A DNA stretch of 64,000 nucleotides from assembly GCF_029852145.1 (NCBI RefSeq), contig NC_079971.1, positions 23,187,563 to 23,251,562 on the forward strand, given 5' to 3'. Under the pieces are notes generated by a model that saw only the letters and a program-made list of their open reading frames with translations, was not told where the DNA came from and did not search any database. The DNA is from Microplitis mediator. Taxonomy: Eukaryota; Arthropoda; Insecta; Hymenoptera; Braconidae. Both the position numbers and the translations under genes were made by a program. Below are positions 24,901-38,100 of this stretch, piece by piece. Position 1 is the first letter of the stretch. Each line of letters starts with the position of its first letter.

Positions 24901-27900
24901 TTTGTACTCTACAAAAAAGTATCGATTGTTTTTTTCGATATTTTGCATCGTTATCGAGATACTTAATATTTAATGGAATCAAAACAAAATTTAAATTTTT
25001 CCGCCAAAAAAATTTGAACTTTAAATAAAACACATGACCTTGGATTTGAATTTTTGAAAAAGGAAGTCGATGTTATGGACAGGAAATTTTCTGCCCTACA
25101 AAAAAGTATTCTTTGTGTTTTTTTAAATTTTCGTTATTTAACGAGATATTAATGAAATATGAAGAAATTTGGTTGATAAATAAAATTGAGGGCCGAAAAA
25201 TAATATCAGTAAGAAGATGGAAAAATGATTAAGTGCCTGCGAGTTGTAAAAGATGGTGGGATAGGTTTATAACGAGTAAAATATTGTTTCCACGTAACAT
25301 AATAAGGTGGAAAAAAAAGATATATAAGTATAAGAAAGAGTCATGTGTCCGAGGGGTCAAGATTGCCCAACGCGATCAAGAAGACTTTCCTCCTCTACTC
25401 TCCTCTACACAGATGATGTCTTTCTATTCATGTCGTTTCATTCTTCCCGCGCAATTTTCCAGAAGTGGTCGACAAAGACCGTGTCACAATAAACCTTACG
25501 AATGAACTCCTCACAAAAAATAAAATAGACGGACTGGGAAAAAAAATAAAAAAATGATGAAAATAATCGACTAGGTCCTTGGTGTCCTTGTTGTCCTTGT
25601 TACTTTGTACGGTAGCGAAATAAATGATACAATCGACGCTTGTCAATACAAGAGAGAAATACTCATTTTTTTTTTTTTAACGCTTTCATCTTCTTCATCT
25701 TCGTCTACGTCTTGGTCTTGGTTTTATATTTTTTTTATACGAGCGCTGGTCTTTAGAACTTTAAGGATCTTTAAATTGTAGACGAATTACTCGAGGCGTG
25801 TGTATTGTATGATATTTACTTTTTTAAATTTTTTTTTCACGACTTGATTCTGTATGTCGAGAAAAAAAAATAAATTGAAACTTGACCTGTGAAAAAGTCT
25901 TCTTTGATGCGTCGCAAGTCGCGGGTCGCGGGTCGCAGGTCGTGGGTCAGTAAGAGAATGGAGATTTCTTTTGATAATTTAATTTTAGTGGTTTTATATA
26001 AAAAGTGGCGGCGAGAGGGTGGAAATATTGACGAGTAGTTTTTAAATTTTACGAGCGGCAGATGGAAAATGTTTGATAAAATTTTTTTTTTATTATGTGG
26101 GTTTTTTGGAAATTATTTTGCTGGGATGGTAATTTATTTATTTTTTTTTCTTTCATGGAAAGTTATTAGACGTTTGATGATTGGGATGTAAAGATTGATG
26201 TAAAAAAATAATTAAGGGAATTAATAAAAATAATTGAAAAATTATAAATTTAATCGTGGGTTTAAAAGTTATTGGTTAATAATTTTTTTTAGTTTATCAA
26301 AAATATTTAAATTGTATGACGCGTAATTTAAAAATCTGAGATGGTAAAAATAAAAATTGTTAAAAAATAAATTTAAAAGGAATTTTAGAATTTAATTGGG
26401 GAAAATTTTTTTTGAATTTTATTTAAAACTTTTTGTCGGTGGAAAATATTTTTATCGCAGATCATTTGACGCCGGAGTTAATAATCTGTTACATGCAGCC
26501 ACTGGTTTATTGAAAAAAAAAATAAGTTACTTTAAATAAGTAATAAATAAATATGATTATTATTTTTATTAAATTCACAAAATTTATTTAAAATTTTTTT
26601 TATCGACTTTAGTCATTAAAAATATTTTTACCGTAAATTCAACGCGTTATTTAATAATCAATGCTTCCATGTCTTTTCAAAAAAATTCAAACTAAATTTT
26701 TTTGTTGACAACAAAAAAATCCGTACATCGTTAATTCAAAAGCTTCAATTTTTTACACTCCAAAATACTTGACTTGCATTATCTAATATTAATTACAAAA
26801 ATTACTGAAATAAATTTAAAAAATAATCTAATTTTTTTTATCAATACTCTGCTCACTTTACGCGTCACCTATTCCACGCAACAATTAAAAAAAAAATTTT
26901 CACAATTATAAATTAATAAAAAAACTTCATTAAATTTCTCAACAAATAAATTTTCGTATCCCATAAAAAAATTTTCTTCATTAAATAAAAAAATCTTTAA
27001 AATATTCAATTTTATTTTTACTCCTGGCCATTAAAACCTCAGTTAATTATTGAAACAAAAGATAAATAATTTCTCAACTATCACAAATATTATATCTTAG
27101 TATATATAAATATATATACTCAACAATCACCTGATATTTATTGCAAAGCCGACTCTCTTTCAAGCTCAGTAACTCTCTTTATACTTAAAGATGTTAATTT
27201 TATGTTTATACTTTTTCTCAAACCATTTACGACTCATAATAACTGTAATAAACTTCCAATATTTATAATTTATAATTAAAATAAATGAAAATAAAAATCC
27301 AGAAAGAAAAAATACGAAATTGAGTTTTTTTTTCTGTAGTATTGAGAATCTTTTTCTTCGGCTAGCGGATAACGAAAAACGAGTTTGATCGAGTAAAACT
27401 GAGCAGGGGTGTTATCCCTTGTATTCAACGTTACATATATATAGATATATAGATATATATATATATGTAGAGAAAAAGTCCGATATTGTAGATGAGAGTG
27501 AGCCTTAGGGGAGGATTTTTTTAGCGGGACGCCCATTGCTTTACGTTTTTTACGTCCAAAACTTGCGTCTTTGTGTCCATATATATATAAATATATATGT
27601 ATGTGTACCGCCAACACGGCCAATGCTTAGATTATCAAGTGAAGAACCATCTGCGCACACAATAGGGATAAATTCATCCAACGAATTCGTCCGCGACTTA
27701 AATATCATTGAATTTTGGGAATAATAATTGATATATTTTTATTATCATCAATATAATTATGAAATTAATTATGATAATTATCACTGATGGGTCTAATAAT
27801 GATCGATTTTATAAAATATAATTTTTTAAATTTGGAGCCAGATTTTTTTTTGTAGAAAAATAAATTTTACTGCACAGAAAAAATAATTTTTTGGCTCAAA

Positions 27901-30380
27901 AAATTTTCACTCGACTTAAAAAAATTTTTACGTGGCCTGAGAAATTCTTTAAATTGTAAATTGGAATGAAAATTTTCTTGGGGTGAGAAGAAAATTTTTT
28001 TGAGCCAAGGAAAAATTTTTTGGGGCGAGAAATTTCTTATAGTCCTGAGAAAATTTACGATCATGGAATTAGAAAACAAGTAGCAATTTTTGTATTTTGT
28101 TTTCAATGACTTAATTTAAAAAAAAAAAAAATAAATAAAAATATGCACATGTAGAAAATTTAATAAACTATAGGTGCATTTTTTTTAAATATTTTTTTTT
28201 TTATAATTCATCGCTTCTAAATAAATCCAAAAATTATTAGACGCCGGTTAACTGTGATCCTGAAGTTAGCAGACAGTTAAAAGTTTTCGGATTTTGTTTT
28301 CAACGGCTTAATTTAAAAAAAAAAATAAATAAAAATATGCACATGTAGAAAATTTAATAAACTATAAGTGCATTTTTTTTAAATATTTTTTTTTTATAAT
28401 ATACTCCAAAAAAAAAAATTCCAAAAATTATTAGACGTCGGTTAACTTCGGGATCATGAAAATTTTTGTCTTCATTTCATAATGAAAAATTTTTCTTGCA
28501 CCGAAATCATTTTTTTCTGTGTGAAGAATCAGTCAATTAATATATATGTATATATTTATTGTAGACTAGTATATAATTAGTGATGAATTATAAAAAGGAT
28601 GTCGGTATTTTCTCAATGAAAATTACAGGATAGTGACTCTTGAGAAATTTTTGGAAATCAGAGATGAGAGACGTAGTTGTAAATTTGATGTGAAGGGCTT
28701 TCATGTTATATATATATATATAGATATATGTGTGTGATGCTGGTAGTGCTGCAGGTGTAAGCCAGAATAAGCGGAAAGGAAGATGATGTTGTATATATAT
28801 GTATATATATTTATATAAAAAAAAGGGCTGAGAGGATGCAGTTGATGGTGATGAGGAGGACGAGGATGACGCTAACGATTTCTTAATGAAAGCCGTACGT
28901 AGCCGAGCGGCGGCGTTGGGTAGTCATGCTCACGTATATTTTTTTCTCTGTTTCAAACTTATTTTTTTTTAGGTGTAGTACTTTCTTTTTTTAGTTACTC
29001 CGCACATCAGATGCAACAGTAACTTTTTTAAAAAGCTCAACATTCGAGACTTGGGAAAATTTAACTTGAGATTTTTATTTAGCCCTTTTTTTTTTTAGAG
29101 AAACATGCTCGTCTTTTTAATTTTTTAATGAGCTTTTTTTTTTACACTAAAATATTTATATAATTTTTCGTTACATTTAATTAATAACAATTATTTTTTT
29201 AGTTTATTTCAACAAAATATTAAAATTATTTTACGTTAAATTACAGAAAATAAACTCAGCAATTTTCTTTGACGAATTTTTTTGAAAATTGATAAAAAAA
29301 AAAAAATAGAATTTTTAATTTAAATTTTAGTTAAATTACTCGAAAATTTTGGAATTCTTTTTTTTACTACTTAATTAAAAAAAAAAAAAAAGTAAAAATA
29401 TGCACATGTAGAAAATTTTAAAAACTACAGGTGGAATTTTTTCAAATTTTTTTTTTTGTAAATCTATCGTTTTTAAATAAATTCAAAAATTATTAGACGT
29501 CGGCTAATTATGATCCTAAAATTGGCAGACAATTTAAAATTTTTGAATTTTTTTTTCTACTAATTGATAACAAAAAAAAAAAAAAACTAAAAATATGCGC
29601 ATGTAGAAAATTTTAAAAACTACAGGTGGAATTTTTCCAAATTTTTTTTTTTTACAATTAACCGTCTAAAAGAAAATCCAAAAATTATTAGACGTCGGCT
29701 AACTAGTATAATTAATTTTACTCCAAAAAAAAGGTTCTTAAAAAAAAAGAAAAAAAATTGGCTCAAAAATTCATAATCTCCCAATAATTTAAACCCATTG
29801 AATTTCCATAAAAAAAAAAAATTAATAAATTCTCAGTAAAATAATTTTCTCGCCAATTTAAAACAATCAATGCACCGATAAAACCGTTGTACGATTATTA
29901 AAATAGCGGAAAAGACTACAATAATCTACTAAATCCATACTAATACAAAAATATATATACTCATATATATAGCAGTAGTAAAAAAAAATTTAAGTATTAT
30001 TTGAAATTGCGTAATAATAAAATCGAGTGATCTGTCAGTGGAACGAATGGAACGAGTGCTCGTAAATTTTGAAATAACAGATAGAACCTATACAATAAAT
30101 ATCAACATATATATATTATATATACATATATATTTTAAAATAAAGATTTGATGCGTGTAAAAAAACAGGTTTCGGTTGGTCCTCTCGATCTCGTCATGAT
30201 AATTACGATGACTATGATGATCTTTCTTTCCTGTTTAGTTGTTCATCATCATCATCATCATCACCGCCATTGATCTATTCTTATGTTTTAAATAAAATCA
30301 ACTATACAACTAAACACCACACACAATACTAAAGGCTAAACTAGTTGGAAAGATTACCTGTACGGGCTAGGTACGATTTG

Positions 30381-30418
<38 letters not shown>

Positions 30419-33173
30419 AGACTTTGTTTAATCTGGCAGCTGGTAGGTGCCTGGGAATAAAAATCTACTTGATTCTTCTTTTCTCATCTCATCTCATCTT
30501 TTCTATCTCTTTTTCTATTCTTTTACACTCCATACCTCAATTATACGCTCTAGTGTCTTATTATTCCTACCGGGCGATTCTTTATTATGTTTTAACGAAT
30601 ATTTACTTGACAAATTTGTCTTTACTTTATTTAATTAAAAAATTATTATTAATGAAAATTATTTACGGCGGTTCTATAAGAAACTAATTTATTTTTTTAA
30701 TGGGTAAAATAGCTTAAGGATCATTTTACAAAAGATTTGGTTGTGTAATAGTATATTGTGTGACAAGGGATGGAAAAAACTATTTGAGAGCAGGGTGAAG
30801 TTGGCACATCGCCCGCAGTCTGAAATCGTCTTTCATCCTGAGTTACACAGAATATTTATCACGATTACCTGCATTGGAACTTAAAGTTTCAGTCTCAGCA
30901 GCCAGGAAGAAACAAGTTAATTTTCGACCAATGGTGTCATCAACTATTAAATTGTCAGTTGGAATTTATAATTAAGCAGAAACTATAAATACTATTTATT
31001 ATTTACACTAATTTTTATAAAACTTGATCACAGTCAGAACTGTCATTTACGTAAATAAAATTAATCCTCTGAAATGACTATTAAATAAATGACAAGTATC
31101 AGAGTTTAAATTGCGAAAGCCTTCAGTCAGAGGGCAGAAAAATAATTGTTTCTTCCCAAGGGACAAAACAAGTTTGTTTCTGCCCGCTGACTGAACGCAT
31201 TCACAATTTACGCGGTTGCTAATTTTCATTCGCGGCATTGGACTGAAATTCGCTTCTTTCGACTGACTGTAGAGACACTGAAACTTTAAGTTTCGATGCT
31301 GGTATCATGAAATAGTATATTGTGTGACAAGGGATGAAACAAGACGATTTCAGACTAGGGTGAAGTTGGCTTCCCGTGTCGCAGGCGAGGGCTGACATCA
31401 CCCGCAGTCTGAAATCGTGTTTTATCCTGAGTCACATACCATATTTTTCATGATTATCTGCATCGGAACTTAAAGTTTCAGTGTCAGCAGCCAGTAAGAA
31501 ACAAGTTAATTTCAAGCCGATGATGCGGAGAACTGTTAGAGTATGAGAAATCTGTGATTTACAGTCACTTATTAAATAGCAAATAAGAAAAAAATATTAT
31601 TTTCACTAATTTTTTATTAATTTTATTTGGTTAATTAAAACTGTCACTTAAAAAATGAAATGAGTAAACTGAAATAACAAGCAAACAAATGAGAGAAATA
31701 AGGCTGCAAATGGACATTAAATACAACTAACACCGGGCAGAAACAATTGTGTTTCTTCCCATGGGAAGAAACGCGCATCTTCCTGCCCGCTGTATGAAGG
31801 TATTCGTGAATTCCGAATTCGCTAGGTCGTTCGCAGCATCGGCTTGAAATTCGCTTCTTTCGACTGGCTGTAGAGACACTGAAACTTTAAGTTTCGATGC
31901 TGGTATCATGAAAAAGTATTTTTGGAATTTGAAAAAAAATTGAGTGATCAGAATTTATTAATTTTTCTATGGGTATACCGTAAAAAATCTGGAGTGAATT
32001 CGGATTTTCTTTGAATCGGAGTAAAATTCACGACGATTTCAAAAATCGCATATTTCATAATTGGTTCAAAATTTATTTTTTATTTTTTTTTAAATTTGTA
32101 TTCATAAAAAAAAAATTACCAATGGGTCATTTTACCCCGAGTTCAAGATCTATAAAATCCACCAGTTCAAAAAAAAAATTTAATTTTTTTGAAAATGAAA
32201 TTAAAAATTTTTTTTTGACTTGATCATTTTACCCAGAACTTAATGATCTACTCAAAAATTTATTTATTTAAATTTCAACAAAATTAAAATATAAAAAATT
32301 TTTTTCCCAAAAGTTAATTTCTTACGTAACAAAATAACCAGCAACTTAATGACAGCCAATTACTCAAAACCCAAATAAATAAATCAATACCTCAATCAAC
32401 AAAATTAAAGTTTATGCCCGCGAAAAATAGTTTTTTAGTTATAATTTAAAATTTATTATCAGCAATTATTTATAAAAAATTTTTCTCTTCAAGATAAAGA
32501 TAAAGATAAAAATAAAAATAAAATAAAAGGGAAATATATTACGTGTACAAGAGATCTTTCGGCCTTGCCTCGAGACGTCCTCCACCCGATGGGTTGCGCC
32601 ACGTAACGAGACCGCAAAAGAGAGAGGAAAAAGGCGGTATATATTTGTTGTTTAGAAATATGTGTAGCATGACTGAATCACGTACCAACTAGGTGTCTGA
32701 CTGATCAATATATAAATAAATTATTTATTATTATATAACGATCAACACAAATAACCCCAATATTTTAAAAAAACCAAACTCCCGCGAAAATTCAAATTTT
32801 CCTGTTTTGGAGTCAGGGTGCCGGGTATCGAATGTCAATTAAATATTCTATTTTTAAAGTTAAAATGAATAATTACTCTGTTGTATAAAAAAGAGTTTTC
32901 TTTTAATAAAAAATAAAAATAAAGTTGAGTGACATTAGCGAGGGTCGGAAAGACTTTTCAAGTTTTCCAGCAAACAATCCGATGACGGATGAGAGTAGAT
33001 TTTGAGAACAAGATGAAGAAAAAGAAGATGAAGAAGAACATACGGGTCTAGTGTGACTATAGAACAGTCTACTATATATTTTATTATTATTATTATCATT
33101 ATTGCTGTGCTCTTTCGTATATTTGTAAGTCACGTGTTTGACCAAAAAAAAAAAAAATAGTTAAATAAAAAGA

Positions 33174-33228
<55 letters not shown>

Positions 33229-33363
33229 AATAAGTGGCTTTTTGAATGCCAACGTAGGTTTAGGCTTAGATCCCTTCGCCTCCCAAGAGCCAGAGAATCT
33301 TTTCAATGAGAAACCCCACGTTCGATCTCTACACGTAATCTGTGATTCTTAGACGTAAACTCT

Positions 33364-33403
<40 letters not shown>

Positions 33404-35127
33404 ATATGTGTGTTGAATATAAGATCTATAAGCATAAGATCCGCCAATTTATCGGTTCAAAGTAGTCCCTTTTCAATCATCAATCCCCGAAGGGAATTTA
33501 ATCCACTTTGACGCATTTTCCAAACTTACTTTTTTAGTTTTGTTGTAAATAAAAAAATATATATTTTTTGTTCACTACCAAAATGAATAAACTTCCTGAC
33601 TTATAAATTATATAGATTTTTGTTAGTATCAATTATAGTAAATTTGAAAACGCTTATAAATCCTTGGGGATTAATTTTAGGGAAAATATGTACAGGACTT
33701 TTTTTTAGAGAATTTAACGCTGTACAAAAAAGTATTCTTACGTTTTTTTGATATTTTTATTAATTTCCGAGATATTTTTAAAAAATATTTAATAATGAAA
33801 TTCAATATTTTTTTGAACTGCTATGTTTCAAAATATTTAAAAGTCCTCAAGAATTGATTTTATTAAAAATTTTAATAAGACATTTTTTGTAGGAAATTTC
33901 ATGCTGTACAAAAAAGTATTCATTCATTTTTTCGATATTTTGATTATTTTCCAAGTTATTTTATAAAAATTTCTAATAATGAAATTTAATATTTTTGAAC
34001 TTTGCTATTTTTCAAAATTTTTTTCATCCTCAAGGATTTATTTTATCAAAAATTTCAATAAGACATTTTTTGTAGGAAATTTCATGCTGTACAAAAAAGT
34101 ATTCATTCATTTTTTCGATATTTTGATTATTTTCCAAGTTATTTTATAAAAATTTCTAATAATGAAATTTAATATTTTTCAAAATTTTTTTCATCCTCAA
34201 GGATTGATTTTAACAAAAATATCAATAAGCTATTTTTTGTAGGAAATTTAACGGTAAACAAAAAATTTCCTTGTAGCTGTTTTGATATTTCCTCAAGTTT
34301 GAAAGTTATGACACAAAATAAAAATAAAAAAAAGTTAGCATCCACTAAAACAAAATTTTGTTGTTGCATTTTATATTAAAAAACCCGCTTTGTTAATCCA
34401 GAGTCTGCTTCATTAAGGCTATTATCAAAATAATAATTTTATTGTTTCACCTTAAGATGTCCGTCGAAAATTAACGACTCAAATAACAAAAAAACGACTA
34501 AATAATAATTTAAACTTTAAAACAAGGTAGACAGGTATACATTATAATAATCTAAAATTGACTATGACTTGACTTAAAAACGTGTTCGTCTTGCCCGTCA
34601 ACTTATTTAAACTTTTTTTGAAATAATATTATCTTTTTAAGTCTCGATGATATTTTGTACTGCTGCTGCTGTTGTTACTGCTGATGATGATGAGATTGTT
34701 CTTAATCATCATCAGCAGCTAGTGTACGTCATTAAGGTCGTACCGGACGAAATATTTAAATTTAATTTACGAGGGCCTCAGGCCTTCTGTAAATCATTAA
34801 ATAGTCCATACTAATTATTATTATTACTATTATTAATACTTAAAATAATAATTACCAGTAAATTTGAATCACGAAAAATATTCAAGACATTTAACAACAA
34901 AAAAAAATTTATGATTCTCAATCAAATTTTTTTTTTTAATCTCTTGATTAATAAAACAATCTGGCTAATTTTTGTAACCTTTTCATTCAACAAAGGACAT
35001 AATAATAATAATAATAATAATAATAGTAAATTTTAATGAAATTTAAGACTGAGTTTCTTGATGCCGGAAGATTATTTTAAAATTTTTAGCCTTTACTCAT
35101 TTCTATTCTTTCATGTTTATATTTATA

Positions 35128-35196
<69 letters not shown>

Positions 35197-38100
35197 CTAT
35201 AAAGTGTAATACAAATACTTGTAAAGATTGTGAAAAAAGAGACGGGATTATGTGGGCTGAAGAATGTGTACGAACTTGACACTCGCAAGGACACATTTCG
35301 AAATTATGTATACACCAAGGAATTAAATTCATCATATATATTTATAATTTGTATATAGATAAATAAATATTAAAGGACAATTTTTTTTTTTTTTCAATAA
35401 TTATTGTTTTGAAAACATTTAAATTGACGATAACTTTTAAACTATGGGAATTAACGAAAAAAGTAAAGAATACTTTTTTGTAGAGTATAAAATTTGCTGT
35501 AAAAAAGGTCTGATTAACTTTTCTAGTAAAATTAATCCTTAAAGAGTTAAACGATTTTAAAGAATAATAATGATCAAAAATAATTAAATTTTGATCAAAG
35601 TTATTTTTTAAAAATATTTTTAAAACTAGTAAAGATATCGAAAAATATAAAGAATACTTTTTTGTAGAGAATAAAATTTGCCGTAGAAAAGGTCTGATTA
35701 ACTTTTTGAGTAAAATTAATCCTTAAAGAGTTAAACGATTTTAAAGAATAATAATGATCAAAAATAATTAAATTTTGATCAAAGTTATTTTTTAAACATA
35801 TTTTTGAAACTAGTAAAGATATCGAAAAATACAAAGAATACTTTTTTGTAGAGAATAAAATTTGCCGTAGAAAAGGTCTGATTAACTTTTTTAGTAAAAT
35901 TAATCCTTAAAGAGTTAAACGATTTTAAAGAATAATAATGATCAAAAATAATTAAATTTTGATCAAAGTCATTTTTTAAAAATATTTTTGAAACTAGTAA
36001 AGATATCGAAAAATATAAAGAATACTTTTTTGAAGAGAATAAAATTTGCCGTAGAAAAGGTCTGATTGATATTTTTAATAAAATGAATCCTTGAGGCCTT
36101 ACAAGTCAAAAAGAATATTATTAAAATGACTTGTAATTTTTATTGATATTTAATTACGATAGTATTGTTGATAAATAATAATAATAATAATTATGAACAA
36201 GTATGAAGATGATTGTCGATTGCATAAGTTTAATAATAAATAAAATGAATGTTTAAAATTATTGGAGGGTCAATTGTATCGAATCGGCGGATCATCGATG
36301 AGTGACTGAGATAAATCGGTTGTTTGATGTACAAAAGACAACGATATTTAAGTTATGTAGATTATAGAGTGACAGTAGAGTTACAAAATCTATGTAGTAG
36401 CTCAGATTGAATAATAATAATTATAATAGTATCACAAAAAAAAAAAAAAAAAATAAATAAAGTCAGAGTAAGCAAAAGCCAGTCAGTTATGGCTCGAGGC
36501 TAAAAGTATGATAGACAAGGTCAGCTTGTCGTGTAACACTCGGCTGGTCTTACTCACCTGTCTACACTCGTTTCTAGTTATTAATAATCCCAACAATTTA
36601 TACTAATTCTACAGAAATCCCTTTCAATTCTTAACAAATCTATTTATCACTAATCCAAATTTTTAATTTTATTTTCACCCAACACTGCACTACTACAGTC
36701 ATTTAATTTATTTATTCCTCAATAAGACATTGTGTCATTAATATACCAAAAAAAAATTTTCACATTTTCAAGCAAAGAAAAAAAAATGATTTTAGCAAAA
36801 AGAAAATTTTTCACAGATTTTGGGCGGTCAACATTTTTTTATTTTTTAAATAATTAATAACTCATGAACTAATTGAGCTAGAGAGTTGATCATGGATCAA
36901 TTTTTTGCGAAATTTTATGCTCTACAAATTTCATCTGATTACATTTTTCCATATTTTCAACCGTTCCAAAGATATTTGTAAAAATAGTTTAAAAAATCAT
37001 AGCAAAATTTCTTGGCAAAAGTTTTAATCGAATTTAAAAAAATTTAACCCGGAAACAAATAGACCCAGAGATTCGATCACGACTTTATCTTCCGTAGAAT
37101 TCAATGCTCTACAAATTAGATGTCATTGAATTTTTTCATATCTCCCACCGTTTCCGCGTAAACGAACAAAACATAAATAGAAACCTATAATAACGATGAT
37201 ATTTTTTATGTTACAGATATTCGGCAGCAAAGCAGACCTCCAACTACACACGCAAATCCACATGAGAGAAGCTAAACCCTACAAGTGTACCCAATGCTCA
37301 AAAGCATTCGCTAATTCGTCATATTTATCACAACACACACGTATACATTTAGGAATAAAACCGTATCGTTGTGAAATATGCCAACGTAAATTTACCCAAT
37401 TGAGTCATTTGCAACAGCATATACGAACTCATACTGGTGATAAACCGTATAAATGCCGTCATCCAGGTTGTACTAAAGCATTTAGTCAGCTAAGTAATCT
37501 ACAGAGTCATTCCCGTTGTCATCAAACCGATAAACCGTACAAGTGCAATTCCTGCTACAAGTGTTTCTCCGACGAGCCGAGTCTTCTTGAGCATATACCA
37601 AAGCACAAGGAATCAAAGCATCTTAAAACTCATATTTGTCAATATTGCGGTAAAAGTTATACCCAGGAAACGTATTTAGCAAAACATATGCAAAAACACG
37701 CCGAAAGAACGGACAAAAGACCGCCAATAATCGGTACAGGTTTAAGGCCATCAATTCATGCCGCAATGGCGGCCGCAGCACAGCATCATCAAGATGCAGC
37801 AGCGCATCATTACTGGCCAAAAGTAAGCCCTGATTCGGTAATAAGTGAATTACATGATCGTTTACCTCACCATCATCATCATACGGACTATCATCAGAAT
37901 CCAAACGGACCGACTGATATGTTACTACAACATGGCGGCGGCGGAACGGGAAATGGCGGCGGTGGAACTGGGGCAGGCGGGCATAGAGACATTGAAAATG
38001 ACTCGAGGCAACAGACACCTCAACCACCGGGTGTCGGTGGTGGTGGGGGTGCTAATCATCACCCTAACAGTAGTAGTGCATTTACACCGATATCGTCTAT

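Noticed and set aside
25575..25611. CxxC-containing frame ending near GTACGG, considered as the missing half of the first finger
   Set aside because: Arises from a CCTTGT short repeat, lacks the usual K/R after the second Cys and has no acceptor.
32540..32640. GC-richer patch in intron 2 considered as an exon
   Set aside because: One frame is open but no paired splice sites or domain were found.
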